64,000 nucleotides of DNA from Oceanobacillus jordanicus (GCF_022095695.1 NZ_JAIFZM010000003.1:1-64000), one strand, 5' to 3'; shown: positions 45,501-52,840, counted from the stretch's first letter. Made by a program: numbers and translations. The notes: a model not told the origin generated them from the letters alone.

Positions 45501-45615
45501 CATCTGGTTGTTCTACTGCCGCAAGTGCAATGGTGCTGGGTTGTAACAAGGTTGAACCGAATAAGAATGTAGCTGTAACTGCTGCAAAAAAACTATGTAC
45601 CCTTTTTTTCTTCAT
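39547..45615 (-). CDS. Giant LPXTG wall protein with lamin-tail domains and metallophosphoesterase
   Basis: A 2022-residue surface protein. Signal peptide 1-33; an acidic linker; three lamin-tail domains, the first at about 172-290 (LFITEANLDEEPFIEIYNN) and two near-duplicates with LITELTPGTVNVNGADAYEF and LITELVPDTVNANGADAYEF; Ig-like spacer repeats between them; further Ig/Big-type modules; a calcineurin-like metallophosphoesterase at about 1540-1790 with WMADTQYY, HSGDLVN, AGNHDVYN and LCGHYHNAQ; a fibronectin-like module; a Pro/Asp-rich wall-spanning stretch; and the sortase motif LPKTA at 1982-1986 with membrane helix and RKK tail. It is predicted to act on extracellular phosphate esters or nucleic acids. 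No sortase gene is nearby. Confidence 0.93.
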   Translation of the reverse strand: MKKKRVHSFFAAVTATFLFGSTLLQPSTIALAAVEQPDGKKLEQSEEAASTEKSAENEDTTIPSLDTTSITFQHEQPPSITEAKNHDITVSIPNAENAQLYYKSTEYSQPVRVEMNKAEGDTFTASISADAFWSEDVAYWFTASNVETEAESDVYTAKVDKQVNREGNLASKLFITEANLDEEPFIEIYNNTDQSLSLKDFQLFLGNEEVLFPKEANISPQKTVVVWFSDSDAEINTFNNYYETNLEKKDIFIVNTPITSGDVQLKLMDNQSTETMSQVNYSTSNDATSQLFYYSNAEMKDGGATEIAIPGVLVAGQVPEQALTLDPETSEDADKTKETENDALEEEDKPASKEEKPEQDTIESQTAEAKMDQIIDHKEITEIDGNADLSIEATVKEASKVTLEYQTGKGMGKKELVLTKKESSDLYSVTIPKEELWSPHFSYRIIAIMGDGETFSLPEAGQVEAVVMEGETDFQQVPRILITELTPGTVNVNGADAYEFVEIYNNSTQPINMQDYQIMYRYPTSTADQVWDLTDDKVIQPQESFIVWIKNGGNQELELAEFNNHYGFNLPESHVTEIQSAGMANGSERTLIVADKFSNEIVSATYNNDGKDVYPDKGIVYSYPRQGNTMMKVGIGESVTPLTVVDGQVPQQPVAIDETPEKPVIEKPKFSITEENITVEVEIKSDQDILGAILSVQQSKDIDFQTFQMIPSEADASVYTVTIPRKQIWSDQVTYFITASNQSGATKTEQKEIKLPTQSVDYQKVPALLITELVPDTVNANGADAYEFIEVYNNSTEAIDFSDYTLRYRYPNRGAEGDLTWGPEEDQEVIIPSGETVVFWVMNQGNTDKSQDDFNANFKSSLIEGKNLFKIYSAGMANGSERTLILATKSGEELSYATYNEEAGVKDTVPDKGIFYRYPADGGLHSRKISAGEWDATPGKIVSEQVPPEKVQFPEDTIKPVIEVASIEEPITVQEPVTLSATVSDQLGVKSVFLYYRTNEADNFRKVSLERQRDDKYAHIVYEPELIGKNDLEYYFVASDGRNQTTSERIKLSVENKHLQEGLRLNVHDADLLSGEKVMKATTDQYSTATELYIDGKQVTDTFMAMETEAYFAFDVTETNIYFKNGVTMGDEILEVFDDTYNSFTTLTIPVSAERLQVGDNTITIRAGNKVGPFDETSQENRDDFTIKNIRLVLSDGTTIYDPNYADPNRNYPIGDSPGKDPVYDFTFMLEEEQFTSTAYLFDTSSVADGEHKVRAVYDEEEVEATVVTDNTAPVLKPTIVEGETYKGPLNIDAEATDAESGVEDVTAQLNGEYISLPYETSSALLSAGEHTAIFRATDLAGNTSEEKVSFYVVEENPLLPDWLSNDTEGTSADLSVTVTDPTNDVMDVAFYESYQYTAEDANLVISENAVDTEPPNGYLPDGEERLTDKQREALERLDGNELSTESDLQFPYHRFDVTVDEKVDENDEIEIVWDGSSLPGRKVTMYAWNYGADSWDALTSTIAGEEAFELIGTVSGSKYLQDHKVSVIVQDQIADIGEDFSFIWMADTQYYSESYPYIYEKQVNWIAENQQERNIEYVFHSGDLVNVYDDFDQWEVADRSMGVLDEAGIPYGVVAGNHDVYNKSRDYRNYSQFFGEERFAGNSYYGGSFEDNRGHYDLISVNGIDFIMVHLGWGIEEEGIEWLNEVLEAHPNHKAILNVHEYLLATGNRSPTGDVLFEKVVVPNENVFAVLCGHYHNAQTLIDEIDDNGDGTPDRSVYQMLADYQGGPEGGQGYLRILNFNMDENKIDVETYSPHLDDYNYYDPKDFPGKDAFSIDFDMTAQTKKVATDYVEVNVYTDELIGEVTGVPSGETASVTWNELNPNSEYFWYVEATDQYGGKQRSDIWRFLTVDGEIVEPNNPEDPDIPQNPQEPSEGDNGKDEEKPGEIVNPGNQENPIVENPSAGNDQDDKKDDKDKPKDQDDNPIIENTTQHGGESRGSALPKTATTMYHYLLLGALILLSGVGIWMVSYYRKKYLPGDVN

Positions 45616-45712
45616 TCTCTTCCCTCCATTTATAGTTGTCTACATAATTATAAATTTCAGATATTAAAGAAGAATGTATTTAATGTGAAATTATTGTAAA
45701 GGAAAAAACAGT

Positions 45713-45744
45713 AATAAAGAGCCCAGTATAGTCACATAGGCTCT
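45713..45744 (-). terminator. Terminator after the 155-residue membrane protein gene
   Basis: Minus-strand stem AGAGCC/GGGCTCT with a 14-nt loop, followed by TTATTA. Confidence 0.6.
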
Positions 45745-45754
45745 CGCAATACTT

Positions 45755-46219
45755 TTATTCAGATTCTTGTTTCTTTCTATCCCACCCCAATTTTTCGAGT
45801 AGTTGATAATCCTTGGACTTTATAGAAGGAATATCATGCTTATCAAAAAGAACATCTAACTCTTCATATAGCTTTATAGGTTTAAAATCGATGAGCCGGA
45901 TGTTAAAACCTTTATGCGTGTAGACAACAGCGCCCTTAGTTACCCAGCCATATCGTTTAAATTTTATATGGCTTATTTGATTCGGTGGCACTCGTTTTTT
46001 ATAGAGGAGAAGCCCCATCCACATGATGTGATAGGTAATGGATTCCTCATTAATGTCGCAAGAATAACGAATAAAAGCAGTTGCAAATATAAAGGCTGTA
46101 AAAAGGATGATAGAATAAGAGAACCATCCAAAACTTTCCATATCTCTAACTGTGCTTACAAAGAAAATAATTGACAAGCAGACTAAAACTTCACGTCTTC
46201 CAACATACGAATACTGCAT
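45755..46219 (-). CDS. Small membrane protein with PH-like domain
   Basis: 154 residues: two membrane helices (about 10-50), then a beta-rich cytoplasmic domain resembling bacterial PH (DUF304-type) domains, with RYSCDINEESITYHIMWMGL, VPPNQISHIKF and GFNIRLIDF. A basic tail follows. GAGGTGG precedes the ATG at 46219; a GTG six bases earlier is also open. Function unknown. Confidence 0.68.
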   Translation of the reverse strand: MQYSYVGRREVLVCLSIIFFVSTVRDMESFGWFSYSIILFTAFIFATAFIRYSCDINEESITYHIMWMGLLLYKKRVPPNQISHIKFKRYGWVTKGAVVYTHKGFNIRLIDFKPIKLYEELDVLFDKHDIPSIKSKDYQLLEKLGWDRKKQESE

Positions 46220-46295
46220 CCCCACACCACCTCTCCAGTATGTAAAAGCCTCTTACTAAAGCATACCATATATTGGATGAATGAAATGGGGAGTT

Positions 46296-47090
46296 TTAGT
46301 GTCCCATTTTTTCCATGTTAGACCGGACTGCCTGAATTATGGCATCCCGAAACCCGCTTCTTTCCAAGCTTGCTACAGATTGGATGGTGGTGCCATTAGG
46401 AGAACAAACCTCATCCTTCAATTTAGCTGGATGCTCGCCCGTTTCCAATACCATTTTTGCTGCGCCTAAGGCAGCTTGTGCTACAATATTGTACGCCTTC
46501 TCTCTTGGCATCCCATATAATACTCCGGCATCTGCTAACGCCTCTATGTACATATACATAAATGCAGGAGATGAGCCACCAACTGCACTAGCTGTATCCA
46601 TTAACTTCTCCTCAATCACTTCGGCTTTTCCAATGCTGTTAAATAATTCTACAACGTTCTGCTTCTCTTCTTCACTTATAAAAGAATTAAAGCTAAGACT
46701 GGTCAGACCTTCTCCAACAAGCACTGGAGTATTTGGCATTGCTTTTACTAACTTCACTTTTCTTCCAAATCGCGCTTCATTCTCTGCAATGCCCTGTCTT
46801 CCAGCAATAAGAATGACCATTGTTTCATCCTGAATACTATCTCTAATCTCTTCTATCACGGCAGGATATTTATCTGGTGTAACAGAAAGAAAGACAATTT
46901 CACATAGAGTTGCAATATCTTGATTGCTTTCCACTGTTTGAATCCCGTACGTTTCTTCAAGTAGCTGCAGTTTATCCCAGCTCCGGTTTGAAGCAACAAT
47001 TTGTTCAGGTAGATGACCTGCCTTCACCATTCCTCCAATAATCGCTTCCGCCATATTTCCACTGCCAATAAATCCGATCTTTTTCTTCAT
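46296..47090 (-). CDS. proC: Pyrroline-5-carboxylate reductase
   Basis: A 264-residue NAD(P)H-dependent enzyme for the last step of proline synthesis. Rossmann motif GFIGSGNMAEAIIGGMV at residues 6-22, nucleotide contact ASNRS near 34, and C-terminal signature PREKAYNIVAQAALGAAKMV followed by EVCSPNGTTIQSVASLE with the active-site Thr/Ser. Bacilli carry several ProC paralogs, including osmostress and competence-linked forms; the standalone position here does not tell which. Confidence 0.95.
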   Translation of the reverse strand: MKKKIGFIGSGNMAEAIIGGMVKAGHLPEQIVASNRSWDKLQLLEETYGIQTVESNQDIATLCEIVFLSVTPDKYPAVIEEIRDSIQDETMVILIAGRQGIAENEARFGRKVKLVKAMPNTPVLVGEGLTSLSFNSFISEEEKQNVVELFNSIGKAEVIEEKLMDTASAVGGSSPAFMYMYIEALADAGVLYGMPREKAYNIVAQAALGAAKMVLETGEHPAKLKDEVCSPNGTTIQSVASLERSGFRDAIIQAVRSNMEKMGH

Positions 47091-47183
47091 CTAAAAACCC
47101 TTTCCCTTTTCTCTACATACTTATATATTTTAGTATAGGGTCCGCTTTTGGGCAAATGGCTATTTAAGTTTTAGCTGAATGAC

Positions 47184-47213
47184 AAAAAAGCCCTCACATT
47201 GATGTGAAGGCCT
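47184..47213 (-). terminator. Terminator after the DUF3231 gene
   Basis: Minus-strand stem AGGCCTTCACAT/ATGTGAGGGCT with loop CA, followed by T6. Confidence 0.8.
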
Positions 47214-47226
47214 TGAAACTTAAGAA

Positions 47227-47736
47227 TTAGTCACTTTTCGATGCATGGTGGAGCGGTGGTGGAACGAGCCATCCTTTTTCCTTTGTTAGCTTTAAAAACT
47301 TCCCACCTAATGCTGCTTTATTCATGTGAAATTGTCCAAACATCATCACGATGTCTTCACGAATCGAAGTACCCATTATCTGACTGCAGGCTACAAGTCC
47401 CGCTGCCACCTTTGCAGAAGCTGCTGCTGCCACATCAGGATCCTGAAAGCGTGCTCCAACTGGAATGTCTTCCAAATCTACACTTGGCGGCTCTGGAGCA
47501 GCTGGAGGAAGCCCCACACCGTTCTGCGTAAGTACTTCAGAAACTTGCTTTGCCTCTTGCTGAGCTTGTTCGACTGCGTCCTTTAGAAGCTTCTTTAAGT
47601 CTCCGTCTCCGACATGATTCATTAACATCTGATGATCTGCTATTGTCTTGTTCGAAACCATTAGATATTCCCATGCACTGAACACTTCACCATAATGCAT
47701 CGGTTCTTCTTGTGGATTACCACTTAAAATACCCAT
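47227..47736 (-). CDS. DUF3231 family protein (spore-coat CotF-like)
   Basis: A 169-residue four-helix-type protein of the DUF3231 family, related to CotF/ferritin-like coat proteins of Bacillaceae. It has HYGEVFSAWEYLMVSNKTIAD at the start, a Pro-rich middle (GVGLPPAAPEPPSVDLEDIP) and GARFQDPDVAAAASAKVAAGL. AAGGAGGGT precedes the ATG. It is probably made during sporulation, although no sigma-E, sigma-G or sigma-K promoter is obvious. The 437-bp gap upstream (47737-48174) shows no gene or clear signal. Confidence 0.83.
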   Translation of the reverse strand: MGILSGNPQEEPMHYGEVFSAWEYLMVSNKTIADHQMLMNHVGDGDLKKLLKDAVEQAQQEAKQVSEVLTQNGVGLPPAAPEPPSVDLEDIPVGARFQDPDVAAAASAKVAAGLVACSQIMGTSIREDIVMMFGQFHMNKAALGGKFLKLTKEKGWLVPPPLHHASKSD

Positions 47737-48174
47737 CTTAACCCTCCTTACAAAGTTCGTTTAAGTGCACCCTTCTTTCTTGCACACCTATATTGTGGTA
47801 TTATGTGGAACATATTATCCATTCATACAATAAAATGCGGATAATATCGTTTAGGTTTTTTCTGCTTTTAACAATTAAGTGTAGATATACCTTGTTTTAA
47901 TGCTTAAACCATAATTCGTAATTAACATATTTAATAAGTCTCTTTACAAACTCTTCCAGTTATCGTCATCCTTTTAACTTCCTTAAAAAACTCTTCCTAA
48001 CTTTTCATAACCATTGAAGAATTGCTTTAAATTGTAGAAAAAAGGGAATCATCAATTACAATGTACTTGCTTTTTAAAATATCAAATGACTTCTATTATG
48101 TTGCTCTTTTGTTCATACTGATGATACTTGATACATTTATTAAATTAGAATTTTTGCTCAGGATGTGAATATAT

Positions 48175-49302
48175 ATGCCTAAATTACGAAATATTATAGC
48201 CTTATTGCTCATAGCATGGGGATTTTGGCATTTTTACGGGGAAGATTTTCAGCATTCTGGCTTTACCGGTGTATATGAAGAAATCTCCACCGATATAAAT
48301 AATATAAGACAAGATCCCACTGTCATTGCCACTATAGAATCGATTAATCAGGGTTTTCAAGATTTAGTTGGGAATATTAAGGGAGAACAAGAGTCGCCAC
48401 AATCTGCTGATCCTGGAGCTGATAAACCCCATTTAGAAGCTCCAGAGGACCAATCATTTTCCATACACAATGTAGAAATAGGAGATGATCGATCCAAAGT
48501 TGAAGAGATTACCGAAGAACCACAGCGATCTACTGTGAATGAATATGGTGTCGAGTGGGTGACATATCATGAGAATTACCATAACTTTTTTATGGCGGCC
48601 TTCGATGAAGAGGGAAAAGTTGCCGGATTATATACGAATCAGGACTTACTTACCTCTGAAGACGGCATTGCTTTTGACAGTAACCGAGACGCTGTATTAT
48701 CCGCACTTGGAGATCCACTTACCGCAATAAGAAAAGGTGCTGTTCGATATCAAATTCAAAGCGACGAGGAATATGACACTTTTCTAATTGACGAAAATTA
48801 CGTAACCATCTTTTATGATAAGCATGAGAACAATACCGTCACTGCTGTACAAATTATTAGTGAAGAGCTGGAACAACAAAAGAACGCATATTATACAGCT
48901 CCAGATGGTGAATTAAAAGAAGGTCTCGAGTATCAACTATTTGATCTGACAAATGCCGTTAGAGTTGTTCACGGGCTCCCTGTATTGGAGTGGAACGAAC
49001 CTTTACAAAAAACTGCAGAGCAACACAGCTCAGATATGGCAGAAAACAATTATTTTAGTCATACAAACCTAGATGGACAATCCCCGTTTGACCGAATGGC
49101 TGAGGATGACATTGCTTTTCGAACTGCAGGAGAGAATCTTGCTACCGGCCAACCTAGCAGCATCTTTGCCCATGAAGGCTTAATGAATTCAATGGGACAT
49201 AGGGAAAATATATTACAGGCAAACTACGAAACCCTCGCTGTAGGCGTATCCTTTGGTGAGAATAATAGACCGTACTATACAGAGAACTTTGTTACAGAAT
49301 AG
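48175..49302 (+). CDS. CAP-domain (SCP/PR-1) secreted protein, YlbC-like
   Basis: A 375-residue protein with an N-terminal signal anchor (LRNIIALLLIAWGFWHFY), a linker, a CAP-associated N-domain at about 98-222 (FSIHNVEIGDDRSKVEEI), and a CAP domain at about 240-372 with LTNAVRVVHGLPVLEWNEPL, AEQHSSDMAENNYFSHTNLD, TAGENLATGQ and GHRENIL. His and Glu residues match the CAP cavity. It resembles B. subtilis YlbC. Function is unclear; CAP proteins bind small lipids or cell-wall components. Confidence 0.88.
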   Translation: MPKLRNIIALLLIAWGFWHFYGEDFQHSGFTGVYEEISTDINNIRQDPTVIATIESINQGFQDLVGNIKGEQESPQSADPGADKPHLEAPEDQSFSIHNVEIGDDRSKVEEITEEPQRSTVNEYGVEWVTYHENYHNFFMAAFDEEGKVAGLYTNQDLLTSEDGIAFDSNRDAVLSALGDPLTAIRKGAVRYQIQSDEEYDTFLIDENYVTIFYDKHENNTVTAVQIISEELEQQKNAYYTAPDGELKEGLEYQLFDLTNAVRVVHGLPVLEWNEPLQKTAEQHSSDMAENNYFSHTNLDGQSPFDRMAEDDIAFRTAGENLATGQPSSIFAHEGLMNSMGHRENILQANYETLAVGVSFGENNRPYYTENFVTE

Positions 49303-49370
49303 GCAGGCTGTACAAATCCCCTAGTGACCAGCTTATACAATAAACTGGAGTCTCTACTCAATAATTCATA

Positions 49371-49410
49371 AAGGAAGGACCAAGTTAAAAGCCTTGATCC
49401 TTCCTTTTTT
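49371..49410 (+). terminator. Terminator after the CAP gene
   Basis: Stem AAGGAAGGACCAAG/CTTGATCCTTCCTT (one mismatch) followed by T6. Confidence 0.8.
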
Positions 49411-49453
49411 CATGGGCCTAATGTTTAATTTTCCAATCCTACTCTTAACCCCA

Positions 49454-49969
49454 TTATTGCTGATTCACATACTCTTCACGTAATACACTCATCGTATATG
49501 CATCTTGGTAACTCCCATTAACAAAATAATGATTTTTTTGTTCCCCTTCAACCCAGAAACCTACTTTTTTGTAAATATGTATGGCTTTTTCATTAACCTT
49601 AATGACCTGTAAAGATAGTTTATGTAGATTTAATTGGTTAAAGCAATAGTCCGCCATTAATTTTGTGGCATCTGTTGCATACCCTTTACCTTGATGATCT
49701 GGATCGATCATAATAGCGAATTGCGCGAAACGATGACGGAAATTAATACCGTAGAGACCAAGATAACCGATTCTTTCGTTAGAATGGTAAAGAATAAACT
49801 GTCTAAATGCCTCATTATCTTGCTGCTGCTCATAGTTTTTCTTTAACTTTTCCAGTGTCGTATAAGGCTCCGAAAACCAGTAATCCATTACATCAGGATT
49901 AATTCTCATTTTATGGATGAATTCTAAGTCTTCTTTCTCTACTGGCCGAATATGTAGGTTGTCTCTCAT
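49454..49969 (-). CDS. GNAT N-acetyltransferase (SpeG/RimJ-like)
   Basis: A 171-residue acetyltransferase. Core blocks are RPVEKEDLEFIHKMRINPDV, RIGYLGLYGINFRHRFAQFAI, the acetyl-CoA loop DPDHQGKGYATDATKL near residue 92-107 and NLHKLSLQVIKVNEKAIHIY. It is closest to SpeG-type spermidine acetyltransferases and RimJ/L. Substrate unproven. Confidence 0.85.
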   Translation of the reverse strand: MRDNLHIRPVEKEDLEFIHKMRINPDVMDYWFSEPYTTLEKLKKNYEQQQDNEAFRQFILYHSNERIGYLGLYGINFRHRFAQFAIMIDPDHQGKGYATDATKLMADYCFNQLNLHKLSLQVIKVNEKAIHIYKKVGFWVEGEQKNHYFVNGSYQDAYTMSVLREEYVNQQ

Positions 49970-50033
49970 TCCATGACCCCTCTCTTAATGTATTAATTAG
50001 GTTAAGGCAGAGAAAATTAATCAAAGGAGGCGT

Positions 50034-50819
50034 ATTAGGAGAAACGCAAAATTTGGTATTATTTTTTCTATGTCCTTAGCTATTGTACTATGGTTTTCTT
50101 TTTTTAACGGTTCCCAATCTGTCCTCTCAACTTATAACTCTATTCTATCTTCACTCGGCCAAAATGAAAAATTAACTACCACAACTAATACAGATCCATC
50201 AGTTCTCATTTATCATACACACAACCAAGAATCTTTTACTCCATATATAAAAACAGACACATCCATAGAACCTTTTCACACAGAAATAAACATTACACTT
50301 GTTGGCGAAAAACTTGCAAACTTTTTAAATCAAAAGGGGGTTAATTCAATTCATGACAAAACTGATATAACTAAAGAGTTGGAAATTGAAGGCGCAGGCT
50401 ATGGCGATGCTTACGATCCCTCTAGAAAAGTAGTAACAGATGCTTTAAACCAAAATAAAGATATCAAGTTAATACTGGATCTCCACAGGGATAATTTAGA
50501 AAGAAGAAATACGACAGTCGAACTAAATAGTATTGAAATACCCAGAATATCTTTTGTTGTTTCAGAAAATAGTTACTACTATGAAAAAAATTTAAAGGTA
50601 GCTACCTTATTACACGAAAAGCTAGAAAGCAAGTATCCAGGTGTTTCTAGAGGAATAATTACAAAAGGAGGAGATACTCCAGAATCCTACAATCAAGATT
50701 TACATGAACATTCACTTTTACTAAATATCGGTGGAGTTGAAAACACCTTAGAAGAGGAATATAAAAGCGCAGAAATTATTGCTGAAGTAATCGTTGAGGT
50801 TTTAGATGATTTAGAATAA
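50034..50819 (+). CDS. Short SpoIIP-like cell-wall hydrolase, start uncertain (AUU or ATG 50070)
   Basis: A SpoIIP-family amidase/endopeptidase domain: VLIYHTHNQESFTPYI, KLILDLHRDN with the probable zinc residues, and the end LLLNIGGVENTLEEEYKSAE. At about 261 residues it is shorter than canonical SpoIIP (about 400) and lacks the long N-terminal region, so it is probably a paralog. The first ATG (50070) lacks a ribosome site and falls inside the membrane anchor. An ATT at 50034, three bases after AAAGGAGG, would add IRRNAKFGIIFS, giving a normal basic start and anchor. No other start codon is in frame after the stop at 49998. Confidence 0.8.
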   Translation: MRRNAKFGIIFSMSLAIVLWFSFFNGSQSVLSTYNSILSSLGQNEKLTTTTNTDPSVLIYHTHNQESFTPYIKTDTSIEPFHTEINITLVGEKLANFLNQKGVNSIHDKTDITKELEIEGAGYGDAYDPSRKVVTDALNQNKDIKLILDLHRDNLERRNTTVELNSIEIPRISFVVSENSYYYEKNLKVATLLHEKLESKYPGVSRGIITKGGDTPESYNQDLHEHSLLLNIGGVENTLEEEYKSAEIIAEVIVEVLDDLE

Positions 50820-50851
50820 AACCCTTTCCTAATATAACTATAAAACTACAC

Positions 50852-50886
50852 AAAAAAGTCGGTTTCTAGAGTATTTAGAACCGACC
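50852..50886. terminator. Bidirectional terminator
   Basis: Stem GTCGGTTTCTA/TAGAACCGAC between convergent genes, with T-runs on both strands (T6 on minus). Confidence 0.8.
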
Positions 50887-50920
50887 CTTCATTTTTTAAA
50901 AAAACATTTCCAGTAAATCC

Positions 50921-51358
50921 TTAATCTATAACCAACATATTAGATTCATCAAATTCCCAGTCTTCTCCGTATGCTACTTCCCAGTAGTAACCATCCAGAT
51001 CAGTAAAGTAACCACTATAACCGCCCCAATCTGTTTCTTTAGGTTCTTTAATAATTTTAGCACCAGCTAGCTCTGCCCTCTTAAAAACTTTATCGACTTC
51101 CCCCAGTGATTTGGCGTTATATGCCAGTGTTATACCTGGGAAACCCTCTGACAAAGCTGGCGGGTTTTCATTATTTATATCCTTAGCAAGTTCTTCAAGC
51201 GGATATAATGCAATCCTAGATCCTTCATTTCTAAAAAAGATGATAGCTGGATCAGATTCAGGACCCATAATTGAAGTCTCAAATCCTATTTCCTTGAAGA
51301 AATTATGGGATTTTACAATATCTCTCGTACCAAGCGTTACTAAATTTAATCTATTCAT
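50921..51358 (-). CDS. VOC family protein (glyoxalase/bleomycin-resistance fold)
   Basis: A 145-residue vicinal-oxygen-chelate protein with two beta-alpha-beta-beta-beta modules: LVTLGTRDIVKSHNFFKEIGF, then GAKIIKEPKETDWGGYSGYFTDLDGYYWEV. The ligand pattern is incomplete (no early His), so it may be a binding or resistance protein rather than a metal enzyme. Substrate unknown. Confidence 0.85.
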   Translation of the reverse strand: MNRLNLVTLGTRDIVKSHNFFKEIGFETSIMGPESDPAIIFFRNEGSRIALYPLEELAKDINNENPPALSEGFPGITLAYNAKSLGEVDKVFKRAELAGAKIIKEPKETDWGGYSGYFTDLDGYYWEVAYGEDWEFDESNMLVID

Positions 51359-51393
51359 ATTTTGACCCCCATCTAAGTTATCTTAATCTTTTT

Positions 51394-51463
51394 CCGACAG
51401 AAGACTCCCTCTTCAATCGTGTGCAAGGCGTAGCCCAACGATAAGGGGGAGATGAATGTCGGT
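51394..51463. repeat. Left-end imperfect palindrome of the TnpB element
   Basis: CCGACA (51394-51399), CTCCCTCTT (51405-51413) and ATCGT (51416-51420) pair with ACGAT (51438-51442), AAGGGGGAG (51443-51451) and TGTCGG (51458-51463). Such foldback ends are typical of IS200/IS605-group elements. Confidence 0.65.
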
Positions 51464-51536
51464 TGCGTTAGCCAAAAACAGTTCATACTATGATATAATA
51501 AGAACGTACATTCCCGTTAAAAGAGAGGTGAAAATA

Positions 51537-52670
51537 ATGTCAGTCAACAAAGCATACAAATTCCGTATCTATCCTACCAAACAACAGGAAATCTTAATTG
51601 CTAAAACAGTAGGATGTAGTCGTTTTGTATTTAATCGCTTTTTAGGGCAATGGAACGATACATACAAAGAAACTGGCAAAGGATTAACTTACAATTCTTG
51701 TTCTGCTGAATTAACACAACTAAAAAAGGAATTCGTATGGCTAAAAGAAGTTGATAGCACTGCCCTTCAATCCTCACTGAAAAACCTTTCTAATTCATAC
51801 ACACGGTTCTTTAAGAAACAAAATCAAGCGCCCCGCTTCAAGTCTAAAAAGAACCCTGTTCAGTCTTATACAACAAAGCATACGAATGGAAATATTGAGG
51901 TCGTTAACAACAAAATCAAGTTGCCTAAACTTGGTTTTGTTCGCTTTGCCAAAAGTCGTGAAGTAGAAGGTCGTATCCTTCATGCTACGATTAGACGAAA
52001 TCCTACGGGTAAATACTTTGTATCCATTCTTGCAGAAACAGAAGTACAACCATTGGAGAAAACGGAATCCTCTATTGGCATAGACTTAGGCATCACTGCC
52101 TTTGCCATTCTTTCTGATGGTCAAATGATTGACAATAATAAATTCACACCAAAAATGGAAAAGAAACTAACACGTGAACAGCGGAAACTTTCAAAACGTG
52201 CGTTAAACGCTAAAAACAAGGGTATTAACCTTTTGGATGCAAAAAACTATCAAAAACAAAAATGTAAAGTTGCTAGAATACACGAAAAAGTAACAAACCA
52301 ACGTGACGATTTTCTTAACAAGTTAAGTACAGAAATAATCAAAAACCACGATATTATCTGTATTGAAGACTTGAATACCAAAGGAATGTTACGCAATCAT
52401 AAGCTGGCAAAATCAATATCTGATGTATCATGGTCTGCCTTTGTCACTAAATTAGAATACAAAGCGAAATGGTACAGTAAAACAATCGTAAAAATAAGCA
52501 GATGGTTTCCATCTAGTCAGATATGTTCCGACTGTGGACATCAAGATGGCAAGAAATCTCTTGAAATAAGGGATTGGACTTGTTCTGTTTGCCACGAACA
52601 TCACGATAGAGATATAAATGCCAGCAAAAATATCCTAGCCGAAGGCTTAAAATCTTTAGTTTTGGCTTAA
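51537..52670 (+). CDS. tnpB: TnpB RNA-guided endonuclease
   Basis: A 377-residue OMEGA nuclease, ancestor-type of Cas12. The RuvC residues are intact: Asp in SIGIDLGITAFA, Glu in ICIEDLNTKGM and Asp in HDRDINASKN, with the zinc ribbon CSDCG and CSVC between the last two. The N-terminal domain has AYKFRIYPTKQQ and GCSRFVFNRFL. The enzyme should cut DNA matching the guide at the 3' end of its omega RNA, favouring retention of the element. The ATG at 51537 follows GAGAGGTG; an upstream ATG at 51456 lies near the left palindrome and adds non-family sequence. Confidence 0.95.
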   Translation: MSVNKAYKFRIYPTKQQEILIAKTVGCSRFVFNRFLGQWNDTYKETGKGLTYNSCSAELTQLKKEFVWLKEVDSTALQSSLKNLSNSYTRFFKKQNQAPRFKSKKNPVQSYTTKHTNGNIEVVNNKIKLPKLGFVRFAKSREVEGRILHATIRRNPTGKYFVSILAETEVQPLEKTESSIGIDLGITAFAILSDGQMIDNNKFTPKMEKKLTREQRKLSKRALNAKNKGINLLDAKNYQKQKCKVARIHEKVTNQRDDFLNKLSTEIIKNHDIICIEDLNTKGMLRNHKLAKSISDVSWSAFVTKLEYKAKWYSKTIVKISRWFPSSQICSDCGHQDGKKSLEIRDWTCSVCHEHHDRDINASKNILAEGLKSLVLA

Positions 52671-52840
52671 ACAAAAATAGAGAACCGTAGGAACTACGGG
52701 GATAGCTTGGTCAATAAGAGAAACCTCTGTTGGTGAAGAAATACGCCAACAAGTACGCTTTGTTCCCAAGAATCTCCCACTTCAAACAACCAGCAAGGGT
52801 GTTAAGTGGTGAGTAGTTCAATTATTTCTACAATGCGGAT
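52671..52840 (+). ncRNA. Candidate omega RNA (reRNA) at the TnpB element right end
   Basis: Downstream of tnpB are hairpins CCGTAG/CTACGG (52685-52699), GTTGG/CCAAC (about 52729-52750) and CCACTT/AAGTGG (52777-52809), then the element end near 52820. In this family the guide RNA scaffold covers the 3' end of tnpB and the right end, and the guide is the next 16-20 nt of flanking DNA (here about 52821-52840). Exact borders unproven. Confidence 0.55.

Larger units (their letters stand above)
51394..52820 (+). mobile_element. IS200/IS605-group element carrying only tnpB
   Basis: About 1.43 kb between the left palindrome and the right-end hairpin CCACTT/AAGTGG (52777-52809) plus GTAGTTCA. It holds tnpB but no tnpA, so it cannot transpose alone and would need a transposase in trans. 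It sits cleanly between the VOC and GNAT genes. Exact ends are approximate because this family makes no target duplication. Confidence 0.75.

Noticed and set aside
46339-46833. 164-codon plus-strand frame opposite proC
   Set aside because: It lies wholly antisense to a confident gene, has no ribosome site and shows no family pattern.
51456-51536. Longer start for TnpB at 51456
   Set aside because: The added 27 residues are not part of the family, overlap the element's left-end palindrome, and the ATG at 51537 has a good ribosome site.
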